A DNA stretch of 64,000 bases from Eledone cirrhosa (GCA_964016885.1 OZ024744.1:68771278-68835277); one strand, 5' to 3'. Numbered from the stretch's first letter, positions 46,653-58,914 are shown. Program-made: numbers and translations. The notes: a model not told the origin generated them from the letters alone.

Positions 46653-48246
46653 GTGTTGTTATAGCAATGTACGTTGGGAATATTAGTGTGAGGGTCATGT
46701 GTTATTAGAGCAATGTACGTTGGGAATATTAGCGTCAGGGTCATGTGTTGTTATAGCAATGTATGTTGGGAATATTAGCGTGAGGGTCATGTGTTAATAT
46801 AGCAATGTACGTTGGGAATATTAGTGTCAGGGTCATGTGTTGTTATAGCAATGTACGTTGGGAATATTAACGTGAGGGTCATGTGTTGTTATAGCAAGTA
46901 CGTTGGGAATATTGGCGTCAGGGTCATGTGTTATAGCAATGTACGTTGGGAATATTAGTGTCAGGGTCATGTGTTGTTATAGCAATGTACGTTGGGAATA
47001 TTAACGTGAGGGTCATGTGTTGTTATAGCATTGTACGTTGGGAATATTAGCGTCAGGGTCATGTGTTGTTATAGCAATGTACGTTGGGAATATTAGCGTG
47101 AGGGTCATGTGTTGTTATAGCAATGTATGTTCGGAATATTAGCGTGAGGGTCATGTGTGGTTATAGCAATGTACGATGGGAATATTAGCGTGAGGGTCAT
47201 GTGTTGTTATAGCAATGAACCTTGGGAATACTAGCGTGACGGTGATGCGTTGTTATAGCAATGTACGTTGGAATATTAGCGTCAGCGTCATGTATGTTAT
47301 AGCAATGTACCTTGGGAGTACTAGCGTGAGGCTCATGTGTTGTGATAGCAATGTACCATGGGAATATCAGTGCCAGGTTCATGTGTTGTGATAGCAATGT
47401 ACCTTGGGAAAATTAGCGTGAGGATCATGTGTTGTTATAGCATTGTACGTTGGGAATACCAGCGTGAGGGTCATGTGTTGTTATAGCAATGTACCTTGGG
47501 AATATTAGTGCCAGGGTCATGTGTTTTTATAGCAATGTACCTTGGGAATACTAGCGTCAGCGTCATGTGTTGTTATAGCAATGTACGTTGGGAATACCAG
47601 CATGAGGGTCATGTGTTATTATAGCAATATACCTTGAGAATATTAGCGTGAGGGTCATGTGTTGTTATTGCAATGTACGTCGGGAATATTAGCGTGAAGG
47701 TCATGTGTGATTATGGCAATGTACCTTCGGAATACTTGCGTCAGGGTCATGTGTTGTTATAGCAATATACCTTGGGAATATTAGCGTGACGGTCATGTGT
47801 TGTTATAGCAATGTAACTTGGGAATATTAGCGTCAGGGTCATGTTTTGTTATAGCAATGTTCGTTTGGAATATTAGTGTGAGGGTCATGTGTTGTTATAG
47901 CAATGCACGTTGGGAATATTAGTGTGAGGGTCATGTGTTGTTATAGGAATGTACGTTGGCAATATTAGCATGATGGTCATGTGTTTTTATAGCAATGTAC
48001 GTTGGGAATATTAGCGTTAGGGTCATGTGTTGTTATAGCGATGTACGTTGGGAATATCAGCGTCAGGGTCAAGTGTTCTTATAGCTATGTACATTGGGAA
48101 TATTAGCGTCAGGGTCATGTGTTATTGTAGCAATGTACCTTGGGAATATTAGCGTGAGGGTCAAGTGTTCTTATAGCTATGTACATTGGGAATATTAGCG
48201 TCAGGGTCATGTGTTATTGTAGCAATATACCTTGGGAATATTAGCG
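46648..48246 (-). repeat. 46-bp satellite array, minus orientation (~35 units)
   Basis: Units read ATGTACGTTGGGAATATTAG + CGTGAGGGTCATGTG + TTGTTATAGCA. Shares rare-variant blocks with the reversed islands in the plus array. It ends abruptly at TTAGCGCTTTTTTATC. Confidence 0.95.
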
Positions 48247-48358
48247 CTTTTTTATCTTTCAGGTCAGCCTGTACTTTCCAATCATATATACTTTTGTGTA
48301 TATGTGTGTGACAGAGGGAGAGAGAGAGTGGGGGTGAGAGAGGGAGGGAGACGGACAG

Positions 48359-48430
<72 letters not shown>

Positions 48431-48761
48431 GCATTAAAACTATTTTCCTACTATATCAATCGTTGAACAAATATATATCATCATTCAACATTGTAATCTA
48501 TCGATCTCCTTTGTTTCTTTCTTTCTCGTTGATTTCTTGCGTGCGCATACATACACACACATACGCACACACATACATATACATATTCATATATATACAC
48601 ACATAGTATAGGAAACTCACCGCTTTTATTCCAGCGATTTCCGGCCATGACCCACTCACCCAATGAGATAATAAGCTTCCTGTCGTGACACAATATCTTA
48701 AAATACAGAGTACACACATTGTTAGTGTGTATCATAGCAGTGTTTTAGTAAATAAAACTCC

Positions 48762-48793
<32 letters not shown>

Positions 48794-48944
48794 ACTGTGT
48801 GTGTGAAATTCAGACAGTCTACACGCACATCTCACACACACATCCCCATAAATATGTATGTATGTATGTATATGTATATATTTACATGTATGTATGTGTA
48901 TATGTCGAAACGGCTTGAACTCTGCCCTGGGGGTTAAACATTTT

Positions 48945-48950
<6 letters not shown>
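48247..48950. other. Intergenic DNA with (GA)n, CA-rich and (TA)n tracts
   Basis: (GA)n at about 48362-48424; CA/TA-rich at 48545-48603; (TA)n at 48764-48792. No gene. Frames through the GA tract are artefacts. Confidence 0.65.
48903..48946 (+). repeat. Half-arm relic of the palindrome family
   Basis: GTCGAAACGGCTTGAACTCT followed by GCCCTGGGGGT aligns with the right arms of the 8795 and 20967 palindromes with several differences, and like them runs into (TA)n. The opposite arm is missing. Confidence 0.5.
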
Positions 48951-49031
<81 letters not shown>

Positions 49032-49078
49032 ATATATATATGTATATATATATAAATGTATATATATATGTATATATT
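48951..49078. repeat. (TA)n microsatellite
   Basis: Long TA tract with GTATG interruptions towards the right end. Confidence 0.95.
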
Positions 49079-49512
49079 TAACGAAGAGTATAAATAACTA
49101 ATTAGATGGTTATATGTAGTTATTAGAAATGATTATAACAGAGTTATTAGATGAAATAACTATAATAATAAGTATAAATGTAATAACGAGAATATAAAGA
49201 ATAACTGATTTGGTTTATATACTTCACGTGAATAAATTAAAAAGTACCTATAAAACAGTTTCCAAGACTTGTTATTGTTGTTATTGTTGCTGATGTGAAA
49301 ACAGCGAGCGAACAGATTATATTGTTGTTGTTGGAGTCCGTGGTAATAGTTGAGACCATAGTGAATGAGAGAGAGAGTAATGGTTTGTATACCTCTGAAT
49401 GGTCTGTAATTGGTTGTAGACCTATGTGGCTTGTACATGGACTGTAATGGTAGGGCTCCAATCTCTCTGTGTGTATCTGTAGACCTCATGGGGTCTGTTG
49501 ATAGTGGTTTTA
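49079..49512. other. Unassigned intergenic DNA left of the LTR
   Basis: No motif recognised. It flanks the 3' end of the minus-strand gypsy element. Confidence 0.45.
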
Positions 49513-49868
49513 GTGTTCTGTCAGACCCAGGATTATTTACTTGAGTAAATATCACCAGAATCTAACTACTAATCTTTATACAGAAAAGGATAAGATATAT
49601 TTACAAAACACCATATCGAATACAATGTTCATTTTATTTAAACTCCCTCATAATCGTGGTACTCAAAATATCCTCACCCATATTTAGGTTTAGTCCAAGC
49701 TCGTTGTTAACATCTCCAGTGTTGTAGGTTCGAAGGAAAGGCACCAAAGAGAGAAAGAGGGGGCTTGGTTGCCTCTATTTATAACCTCTTTCCGGAAGCT
49801 GCAAAAGAGGGTTCTAGACTTTCGGCGGGAAGTAACTCTAACTACTTCCCTGTCTAGAGAGCGCTACA
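49513..49868 (-). mobile_element. 3' LTR of a Ty3/gypsy element (inner edge clear, outer edge estimated)
   Basis: On the minus strand the LTR begins TGTAGCGCTCTCTAGACAGG right after a purine tract. It carries a TATA box (TATAAATAGA, 49774-49783) and an AATAAA signal (49633-49638). The outer end is placed at ...GGGTCTGACAGAACA because of the CA ending, but this is a guess within about 20 bases. No second LTR is visible in the window. Confidence 0.6.
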
Positions 49869-49883
49869 TGACTCCCCTCTCAG
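49869..49883 (-). promoter_or_regulatory. Polypurine tract of the gypsy element
   Basis: CTGAGAGGGGAGTCA on the minus strand, immediately 5' of the LTR TG. This is the expected primer site for plus-strand DNA synthesis. Confidence 0.6.
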
Positions 49884-50204
49884 ACGAGAAGTCGAATGAC
49901 CAAATGAAATCATTGTAGCGAGAACATGAGGAGCAAGGCAAAAGGTACAAGAACATGAATGAATAAAACATGCGTAAGCAAATAGCAAAATGAGCATAAA
50001 ACAAGTAATGCATTTTTACAAAGAATGTTTGAATGTAACAAATGATAAATCATAGTCATACAAAGGAGCAGAGGATATTGATGCTCAATAGTAAAATCAA
50101 TGTTTTCCAAAGTCAAATAGTTCATACAACACTAGTGTACAGACTTTTCTGACACTAGTTCTATCTGAAAACTGAAAAAGAAAAGGTATGTTAATGCATG
50201 GGGT
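49884..50204. other. Non-coding stretch between gypsy pol and its 3' LTR
   Basis: AT-rich on the minus strand; no env-like frame of useful length is seen. Confidence 0.5.
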
Positions 50205-53200
50205 TTAAATGTATATTGTTTTTGAGAGTTTTCGTGGCCATTTTACCGTCCTGCCACCTCGTGTGATGTAAGGTTGTGTGGTATGTGGTGTTTGCGGTGG
50301 AGGTGAAAGTGTTGGTGTAGGAGTGTATGTACGAGGTGTATCAGGCAGTATGATGAGACTTTCGGAGAAAGCCTTTTTTGCTCTGTCAATGGATATTGTC
50401 TCTTTTCGGCCATTGACAGCCACTGTGAAATGTTTGAGTGTATGCGAAAGCACACGAAAAGGTCCATTATAAGGTGACGTAAGAGATCCCTTGGCGGAAT
50501 CATTCCGTATGAAAATGTGTGTCCACGTAGAGATGTCCGATGCGACAGCAGACGAAATAGATTGGTCATGAGGGTTCATCGGTGGAAGATCCGGAAATAC
50601 GAACGAATCCTGGTGACATATGATGCTGGGTCAAGATGTGATGAATCCACTGGTGCTAGCATTTGTCCAGGAAGAGACAAGGTGGTACCATAAAGAAGTT
50701 CAGCAGAAGAAAAACCTAAATCTGTCTTAATGGTAGCACGACAACCAAGAAACACGATAGGCAAAAATTCAGTCCAACGTTGTCAATCAGGAGTAGCGTG
50801 AAGTGCAGCTTTCAACTGCCTATGAAACCTCTCTATCATTCCATTGGAGGCTGGGTGATAGCTGGTCGTAATGATGTGATGAGCACCCAAGAGTCGTGAT
50901 ATTTCACGAAATAAGGAAGCCTCAAATTGGCGTCCACGATCCGTAGTTATTTTAGTAGGAACACCGAAACGAGCAATCCAATTGGAAATGAAAGCTCGAG
51001 CAACGGACTCTGCTGTTATGTCCAAGAGGGGTATGGCTTCAAGCCACCGAGAGAAACGATCGATACAAGTCAATATGATGTGAATCCACGACTAACGGCC
51101 CATGGACCAACAATATCCATGTGTATATGACGGAAACGTGCGTCAGGCGGGCTGAATTTCTCAAGAGGAGCGCGGATATGTCGATGAATCTTAGAACGCT
51201 GACACTTCAAGCAAGAATGTGCCCACCCGGTGATTAAACGACGCATATTAGGCCAGAAGAATCGAGCCGTAATAAACTTCACCGTGGCAGCTATGCCAGG
51301 ATGTGACACGGAAGGAAGTGCATCAAAAACGATGCGCTGATGACAATCTGGAACAAGTGGTCTGGGTGAGCCAGTAGAAACATCGCAGAGAATTTTCACT
51401 TCAGAAGATGGAAGAGGTAAATATTCCAATTTGCAGCAGGAGAACTGGTCAGAGGAAATGTCCAACGAATCCAATGTAGGTTGGTCAGTTGCAATGGCAA
51501 CTAAATCGATATGTGCAGGAGACGCAAGAGAACACACAGAAAGCCGAGATAGTGCGTCTGCGGGTATGTTGGAAGTTCCGGCTATATGACGGATGTCACT
51601 GGTATACTGTGAGATGAGATCCAGATGTCTATACGCTCTCGGAGAGTACTTGTCGGACTTGTATTGTAAAGCGAATGTTAACGGTTTGTGGTCTGTGAAT
51701 ATCGTGAACTCCCACCCCTCCAAAAGGTGGTGGAAGTGCTTCACGGCAAGATAAATCGCCAAAAGTTCTCTGTCAAAGGTGCTGTATCTCTGTTCTGCTG
51801 GTTTTAATTGGCGAGAGAAAAATGCCAATGGTTGAACTTGGTAATCGATTACATGATGCAAAACTGCGCCAACAGCACGATCAGATGCATCAACAGATAA
51901 GGAAAGTCTCGCATTTGCAACAGGATGGGCAAGGAAAGAAACTTTAGCAAGCTCACATTTGACGGATTTAAAAGACTGAATGCATCGGCAGAAAGTGAAA
52001 TTTGTTCATCTTTCTTTTTTGCAGCTCTTAAAAACTGTGTCAAGGGGAATAACTTGTCCGCACAGTTAGGAATAAAGCGACGATAAAAATTAATTAGTCC
52101 TAGGAAGTGGCGTAATTGTTTCAAGGATGTGGGTGGTGCTAATTGCTGAATCGCCTCTACTTTAGATGGCAAAGGACGAATGCCTTATGAATCTATAAGG
52201 TGTCCGAGGAATTCCAGTGAATCTGCACCAAACACACATTTAGCTGGGTTGATTCTCACTTGGTACGATTGGAGACGTTGAAATAACTGAATAAATGAAA
52301 TAACTGTTGATGATGATCATCATTCGAATCGCTGGCTATGAGATCATCAACGTAAGCAAACACGAAATCCAATCCACGCGTGACTTCATCGATAAAACGC
52401 TGGAATGTACTAGAAGCATTCCGCAAACCAAAAAGCATGGATAGAAATTCAAACGAACCAAAAGGGGTGGTCACAGCTATTTTTGGTATGTCTTCCGGAT
52501 GCATGGGCATTTGATGGTAAGCCCGTACCAGATCTATTTTAGAAAATATCTTGCATCCATGCAGAGCGGATGAAAAATCCTGTAAATGTGGTAGAGGATA
52601 ACGATCAGGTGTTGTGATAGCGTTAAGTCGTCTATAATCACCCACAGGTCTAAAATCCGCTTCACCCTTACGAGCCAAATGAAGCGGGGATGCCCATGGG
52701 CTGGTGGACGGTCGTATAAGACCAAGTTGAAGCATGTGATCGAATCATCCCTGGCTTTTTTTAGCTTGTCTGGAGCCAGCCTACGTGGCCGAGAAAAGAC
52801 AGGCGGAGCAGTTGTTGCAATAAAATGTCGAGTCGCGTGGATTACTTGGTTCGGTTTAAATGAAATGTCAGTTAACTCGGGAAATGAGGCAAGAAGAGAA
52901 TGAAACTGGTTTCCAGAGGCAGCTATGAAACACGCGGGACTTGTGGAGGCAACAGTAGAACCATGAGCAGGCGTAGATAAATATGTGGTGCCATCCACAA
53001 GTTTCTGTTTCCTGATATCTACTAACAGTGAGTAGTGGTGTAAAAAATCCGCACCGAGAATAGGGTAAGGTAGGTCCGCTACAACGAAATTCCATTTGAA
53101 ATCCCGACGCAAAGCTAGGTCCAATGATAGAGACATTTGTCCATAAGTTTTTATAGGAGACTGGTTTACTGCATACAAGGAAATACCGGAAAAATTTGGC

Positions 53201-53298
53201 TTGGTACAGCTGAAACGAAGTGGCCAAATACTGCAACTAGATCTTGTGTCGACCATAAACGATTTGTTTGAAGTTCGATCTTTTATTAAAAAAAGCAC
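50205..53298 (-). pseudogene. Ty3/gypsy pol pseudogene (protease, RT, RNase H, integrase)
   Basis: Domains follow the Ty3/gypsy order on the minus strand. Protease (53298-53000) has VDTRSS where DTG is expected, and ILGADFL. RT has [34 protein letters not shown] and catalytic YVDD (about 52347). Next come PSKVEAIQQL and RHFLGLINFYRRFIP, then RNase H with STFDRELLAIYLAVKHF and FTDHKPL. The integrase zinc finger has the first His replaced (DALPSVSHPG) but keeps CLKCQRSK. The integrase core has [17 protein letters not shown] and [13 protein letters not shown]. The C-terminal tail has SPYNGPFRVL and NGRKETISIDR. The frame is broken near 52738, by a UAA near 52190, and near 51855, 51070, 50770 and 50575. 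Gag and the 5' LTR are absent. HRQLKAAL and DRGRQFE resemble CsRn1-type elements, but clade placement is tentative. Confidence 0.85.
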
Positions 53299-53341
53299 GA
53301 TAAGGAGAATTAATGAGGGAGAAATCTGCCGTGCCCAGATT

Positions 53342-53970
53342 ACAAAGACAAGACAAGACCAAGTTTATAGTATAAATGGAGTCGTTAGACTAATATTCTA
53401 TTTAAAATAACAGAATGATTTCCAGCTCCGGAGTTTAAGAATGATGTAAATAAAATTGAAAACGAAAATGACAGAGGTTATTAAAATAGTAAAAGTAAAT
53501 AGTGAAGATTTAGGCCAGTACATACGTATGCCCCATCGGACATACACATACATACGCACACACAAATACATACACACCTACAAACACACACACACACACA
53601 CACGCACGCGCGCGTATGTATAAAACTTATGCATTTCTACAGTATTTTCACCAAACTTAAGACATAGGATACTTATGTACTCCGGATGGTCATGGGCACT
53701 GTTATTTTTCCAGATATTGATTATAGGGCCTCCCGGCAGATAACCCCGTTTAACCACTTCCTGGGAGTCGACTGAAGAACTGCAGTGCAATGCAACAAAA
53801 CGTCATAACTTCTGGAGTTCGCAACCGATTTTCACAAAACTTGACACATGGGCTACGTTTGTCCTACAGATGAATGTGAACTCTCAGAATTGGCACATAT
53901 TGAGTAGAGGGCCCCTGGGGGCAGGAAACCCCTTTTGGAAAAAGCCGATGATTTTGTAAAAGTATAGTTT
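53342..53970 (+). repeat. Left copy of an inverted Helitron-like repeat pair
   Basis: About 630 bp, reverse-complementary to 54117-54708. Includes CA/CG microsatellite (about 53550-53612) and ACTTCTGGAGTTCGCAACCG. It continues to a CTAG/T end at 54052, so it is taken as the 3' part of a non-autonomous Helitron. It begins about 40 bases beyond the truncated gypsy pol. Confidence 0.75.
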
Positions 53971-54023
53971 TCGAAGCAGCACTGGAGTATTGACATAAAT
54001 GGTATACACAACTGCTATTTAAT

Positions 54024-54052
54024 ACCCGAGCAACGCCGGGTACCTCTGCTAG
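54024..54052 (+). repeat. Helitron-like 3' terminus (hairpin plus CTAG)
   Basis: ACCCGAGCAACGCCGGGT forms a stem-loop, followed by ACCTCTGCTAG and then T. This is the best example in the window of the GC hairpin plus CTRR ending typical of Helitrons. Confidence 0.6.
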
Positions 54053-54116
54053 TATTTATATATAGAAAGAGAGAGCCATATATCGTATAAGAAATACGGC
54101 ATATTGTATATATAGC

Positions 54117-54351
54117 AAACTATACTTTTACAAAATCATCGGCTTTTTCCCAAAGGGAGTTCCTGCCCCCAGGGGTCCCCTACTCAATATGTGCCAATTC
54201 ACATTCATCTGTAGAACAAACGTAGCCGATGTGTCAAGTTTTGTGAAAATCGGTTGCGAACTCCAGAAGTTATGATGTTTTGTTGCATTGCATTTCAGTG
54301 CTTCAGTCGAAAATACTGTAGAAATGCATAAGGCTTATACACACACGCTCA

Positions 54352-54395
<44 letters not shown>

Positions 54396-54412
54396 TGTGT
54401 GTGTGTCTGTGT

Positions 54413-54502
<90 letters not shown>

Positions 54503-54708
54503 TTGTATGTCCGTCGGCGCATGCGTATGTACTGGCCTAAATCTTCACTATTTACTTTCATAATTTTAATAACCTCTGTAATTTTCGTTTTCAATTTTAT
54601 TTACATCATTCTTAAATTCCGGGGCTGGAAATCATTCGGTTATTTTAAATAGAATATTAGTCTAACGACTCCATTTATACCATAAACTTGATCTTGTCTT
54701 TGCATGAA
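54117..54708 (-). repeat. Right copy of the inverted Helitron-like repeat pair
   Basis: Reverse complement of 53342-53970. The simple-repeat part has expanded to (GTGC)n(TG)n (54353-54500). The CTAG end is missing on this copy. Confidence 0.75.
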
Positions 54709-55030
54709 ATTGTTCTTCTCAGTCCACATAACGACGTATTACCCTCGCTTTTTTCCCCGTTCGTTGCCAGGGATCGTCTTCAGGAACCAAAGTATCGTCT
54801 TCCTGTTTTCCTTCGTTACGAAAAGGTGGAGCAGAGAATCCCGCGTCAACTAACAGCTCGGGAGGAAACTGCTTATGTCGAACATTCATTCGCCATCGTT
54901 CTTGTCAACGGTCCGTTTTTTTGGTATTTGTTGGTCTACAGTTAGATGAATTGCACACAAAGGGTTAATGTTTATTGACAAGAAGTTTTTTGAATAATAA
55001 AAGACAGGTTAAAGCAACCTACAATGTATC
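54709..55030. other. Unassigned DNA with a short open frame
   Basis: 54760-54945 is fairly GC-balanced and open (RDRLQEPKYRLPVFLRYEKV ... REETAYVEHSFAIVL), but I recognise no family. It could be transposon-derived. Confidence 0.3.
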
Positions 55031-55035
55031 TGTGT

Positions 55036-55282
<247 letters not shown>

Positions 55283-56060
55283 TGCAAAAAAACAAAAACA
55301 CATTAGTGTTGATCATATTTTTTTAAATTGTAATGTAATACTCAGAAGTATTTTCTTAGAGCTTAATATTTGTAATTGACTACTAAACTGAAATTAATCT
55401 GCTCCTCCGGTAGAGCTGAATTCATAATCATATATTTACGGCTGTTATTTCTAGTGCCATGGATATGAGCCAGAATGCTGAGAAGGTCGTGTGCAAAAGC
55501 ACATGTATTAGGCTTGCGACAGATCAGTCTTAAGATTATTATCTTAGGAGAAGTGACTTTAATTTCTGGGTGCCTACTGAAGATCACAGAAAATTGATTA
55601 CTTCACTAATAATTATTTTATAAATAGTTGTTCCGTAATTAATTAATTATTTCATTATTGTGAAACAGGTTTATGTTTTGAAGTTCCGCCCGATCTGCTG
55701 AAATGGTTTGAATTTTGAAATTTAAACTTGTCTAGGCACCAGGCAGTTGCCATTTTACGTCTGTAAGTATAGATTTAATATTTAATATTTTCTAGATCGA
55801 TACAGGCGGACTATATGTACTTGAATTAAGGTATTTCTATCTGGCTAAAAAATTATTGTCATTTTGCAAAAAAAAAACCAAAAAAAAACACATTAGTGTT
55901 GATCATATTTTTTTAAATTGTAATATATATTTATATATATGTGTGTGTGTATGTGTGCATATATATATGTGTGTATGTATGTGTATCTATATATATATAT
56001 GTGTATATATATGTATATATATATATGTGCATGTATATATGTACGTAAGTATGAGCATGT
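55283..56060. other. AT-rich segment bracketed by a ~55-bp direct repeat
   Basis: ACACATTAGTGTTGATCATA plus TTTTTTTAAATTGTAAT occurs at about 55299-55335 and again at 55888-55924, each preceded by an A-rich GCAAAAAAAC stretch. The approximately 530 bp between show no gene. TA/TG simple repeats follow to 56060. Confidence 0.65.
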
Positions 56061-56702
56061 AAGTATGTGTATGTGAGTATATGTATTTTGTAGAGGTGTG
56101 CATATAAGTTTGTGTGTGAATGCGTGGGCGTAAGGATACGTACACTTGAAAGAAAAATTTAAGTCTGAATGTTAATTAAGTGCAAACACAAAACCAACCA
56201 TGCATATCTATACTATCTCTAATCCTTCTATAGATTTAGAAAAATAACCAACGCCAAACAATATATTCTATAAAAATGTCAAAACAACAGATGGGAATCT
56301 AATTACTCACTGCCACCAAAAATTCTCACTGCTATCAAAAAACCACTCCCTTAACTATTCTTCTAACAACTCCCTCCTAATATTCTCTATAAAAACCAAA
56401 CAGGTTCTCAATAAAATTATTCTGATGAAATGACAGTTGATAATAACATTGAAATATTGAATGTCTGCATAACTAATACTTTTGTAGATAACAGCTGTTT
56501 TCAGGTTATGTAACTGTTATTGAAACACGTGTCAATAAATTCCTTTTAACTGAACTCTATCCATTTAAATCCTTCTATTTTCTCCGGATTACTTTTGAAA
56601 CTACAACTGGAACCGTCGAGCAAACACTACGTGAGCTGTCCATCTACTGTGTGTGTAATATTCATATTACAACACTACGGAAAATACTGTATATATATAT
56701 AT
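56061..56702. other. Unassigned intergenic DNA
   Basis: No motif recognised. Confidence 0.45.
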
Positions 56703-56817
56703 ATCAAAATGAAAATCCGAAGGCAAGGTAAGATTCCAATTATTTAATCACGACACATGTTTCAATAAGAGATTAAATGATTGGAATTTTACCTTGCCTT
56801 CGGATTTTCATTTTGAT
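56703..56817. repeat. 115-bp hairpin with ~46-bp arms
   Basis: ATCAAAATGAAAATCCGAAG pairs with CTTCGGATTTTCATTTTGAT. The arms match with about two differences around a CACGACACATGTTTCAATAA-containing loop. It abuts (TA)n on the left. Confidence 0.88.
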
Positions 56818-56969
56818 ACTTATACTCCGTTTTACATCATCTAGCTATTGCCTCGAATGGAATTGGAGATATACAAAAGCGTGGAGAACTTAATATTGCT
56901 AACATAAAGTTATTGGACCATTTTACACAACCAATAATGCACCTTACTATATATATATATATATATTTA

Positions 56970-57495
56970 TTAGAAAGTGAGTTTTTTTTTACAAAATGAA
57001 AAATAACCGAGGTGTCCTACACGAGTGAAAGTATAAAGAAAAAAGATGAAATCGAAAATGCAACTGGAGTCTTCTTTAAAAAAATATATATATATTTATT
57101 TGGTTCCTTTACCGGTTTCGCAGTTCTTCTGCTTTTCAAAAGTAGAGTTGAGATGGAGGGTCTGTTGTTTTTCTCACATCAGATGTGAGAAAAACAACAG
57201 ACCCTCCATCTCAACTCTACTTTTGAAAAGCAGAAGAACTGCGAAACCGGTAAAGGAACCAAATAAATATATATATATTTTTTTTTAAAGAGAAAAACCA
57301 CAGACCCTCCATCTCAACTCTACTTTTGAAAAGAAGAAGAACTGCGAAACCGGTAAAGGAACCAAATAAATATATATATATATTTTTAAAGAAGACTCCA
57401 GTTGCATTTTCGATTTCATCTTTTTTCTTTATACTTTCACTCGTGTAGGACACCTCGGTTATTTTTCATTTTGTAAAAAAACCCTCACTTTCTAA
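56970..57495. mobile_element. Foldback element, complete, with a third internal arm
   Basis: Terminal inverted repeats of about 110 bp (TTAGAAAGTGAG ... and ... CTCACTTTCTAA) flank an inner palindrome (57103-57262, centre at 57183). An additional third copy of one inner arm (57285-57366) follows. Short ATATATATTT tracts separate the blocks. It is flanked by (TA)n, so TA may be the target. No coding sequence. Confidence 0.85.
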
Positions 57496-57499
57496 TATA

Positions 57500-57617
57500 T
57501 ATATATATATATATCTGTGTGTGTGTGTGTGTGTGTATATATACATATTTGTTATGTGTATATTTATATATGTGTATATGTGTTTGTATATGTGTATATA
57601 TGTGTGTGTATATGTAT

Positions 57618-57664
<47 letters not shown>
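57500..57664. repeat. (TG)n/(TA)n compound microsatellite
   Basis: TG tract at 57518-57536, mixed TA/TG to 57620, then (TA)n to 57664. Confidence 0.93.
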
Positions 57665-57668
<4 letters not shown>

Positions 57669-57714
57669 GCGTGTGTGTGTGTGTGCGCGCGTGACTGTGT
57701 GTGAATGTAGCGAA

Positions 57715-57994
57715 GATAATACGTCAGAATGACGTTATGCAGACAGCTTGGCATACAGACAGATATTATAAGAGCGCGACAGACATGGATAACCGGTGCA
57801 TACAGGAAATTGAAAAAAAAAAGAGGCAGTTAGTGTCTTTAGACCGCAAGGAATATATAAATGCAAGTTTGAAGTCAATCGGAGTAGAAATGTGGATTTG
57901 TATAGACTTTGCAAAAATGAGGACACACAGACAACATCAGTTTTATATATATAGACTAGCAGAAAACCACCCACGGGGTGGTTTTCTGCTAGTC
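57715..57994 (+). mobile_element. Helitron-like non-autonomous element with palindromic end, copy 1
   Basis: Starts with TACGTCAGAATGACGTTATG and CATACAGACAGATATTATAA, shared with 62270. It ends in a perfect 41-bp palindrome (57954-57994) with arms GACTAGCAGAAAACCACCC and a 3-base loop. The outer TCTGCTAG/T resembles Helitron ends. No protein. Confidence 0.5.
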
Positions 57995-58057
57995 GATATA
58001 TATTTAACACACACACAAACACACAAACACAGACACACACACACATACATATATATA

Positions 58058-58090
<33 letters not shown>

Positions 58091-58097
<7 letters not shown>

Positions 58098-58439
58098 GAA
58101 AAAGGGATGAAATCGAAAATGCAACTGAAGTCTTATTTTTTTTTTAAATATATATATTTATTTGGTTCCATTACCGGTTTCGCAGTTCTTCTGCTTTTCA
58201 AAAGGTGAGTTGAGATGGAGGGTCTGTGGTTTTTCTCACAGACAAACCACAGACCCTCCATCTCAACTCACCTTTTGAAAAGCAGAAGAACTGCGAAACC
58301 GGTAAAGGAACCAAATAAATATATATATTTTGTAAAAAAATAAGACTTCAGTTGCATTTTCGATTTCATCCCTTTTTCTTTATACTTCCACTCGTGTAGG
58401 ACACCTCGGTTATTTTTCATTTTGTAAAAAAACCCTCAC

Positions 58440-58446
<7 letters not shown>
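58091..58446. mobile_element. Foldback element, second copy, left end truncated
   Basis: Same family as 56970-57495: inner palindrome centred near 58243 (TGTGGTTTTTCTCACAGACA), right TIR complete to CTCACTTTCTAA. The left TIR lacks its outer 50 or so bases and starts in (TA)n. The arms carry shared changes (GGTGAGTTGAG for AGTAGAGTTGAG) on both sides. Confidence 0.85.
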
Positions 58447-58513
<67 letters not shown>

Positions 58514-58867
58514 CCATGTTCATATTTTGAGATGCATTATTCTCAAATCAGATTATTATCTCTGACAGGAAGAACCAGTTTATAATTTTTAAGAAAAATT
58601 AAGCATACAGACATATTTTAGGAAACTTATGAATTCCTGTACACACACACACACACACACACACAAATACTTACACAGATACACACAGACACACGCACAG
58701 ACAGACACACGCGCATACAGACACATACGCTAACACACACATACCATACACACACTCATACATACGCACATATGCACACACGCTAACACACACATACACA
58801 CGCACATACACACTTAAACCTATATATATGTATATATATAGAGAGACACATAATATACATATATAAT

Positions 58868-58914
<47 letters not shown>

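Noticed and set aside
25510..48246. Telomeric or classical centromeric repeat
   Set aside because: No TTAGGG-type repeats and no CENP-B-box-like sequence were seen. A 46-bp unit alone cannot support either role.
54709..54950. Continuation of the gypsy gag to the right of the inverted repeat
   Set aside because: The open frame there is on the other strand and shows no zinc knuckle or capsid-like motif.
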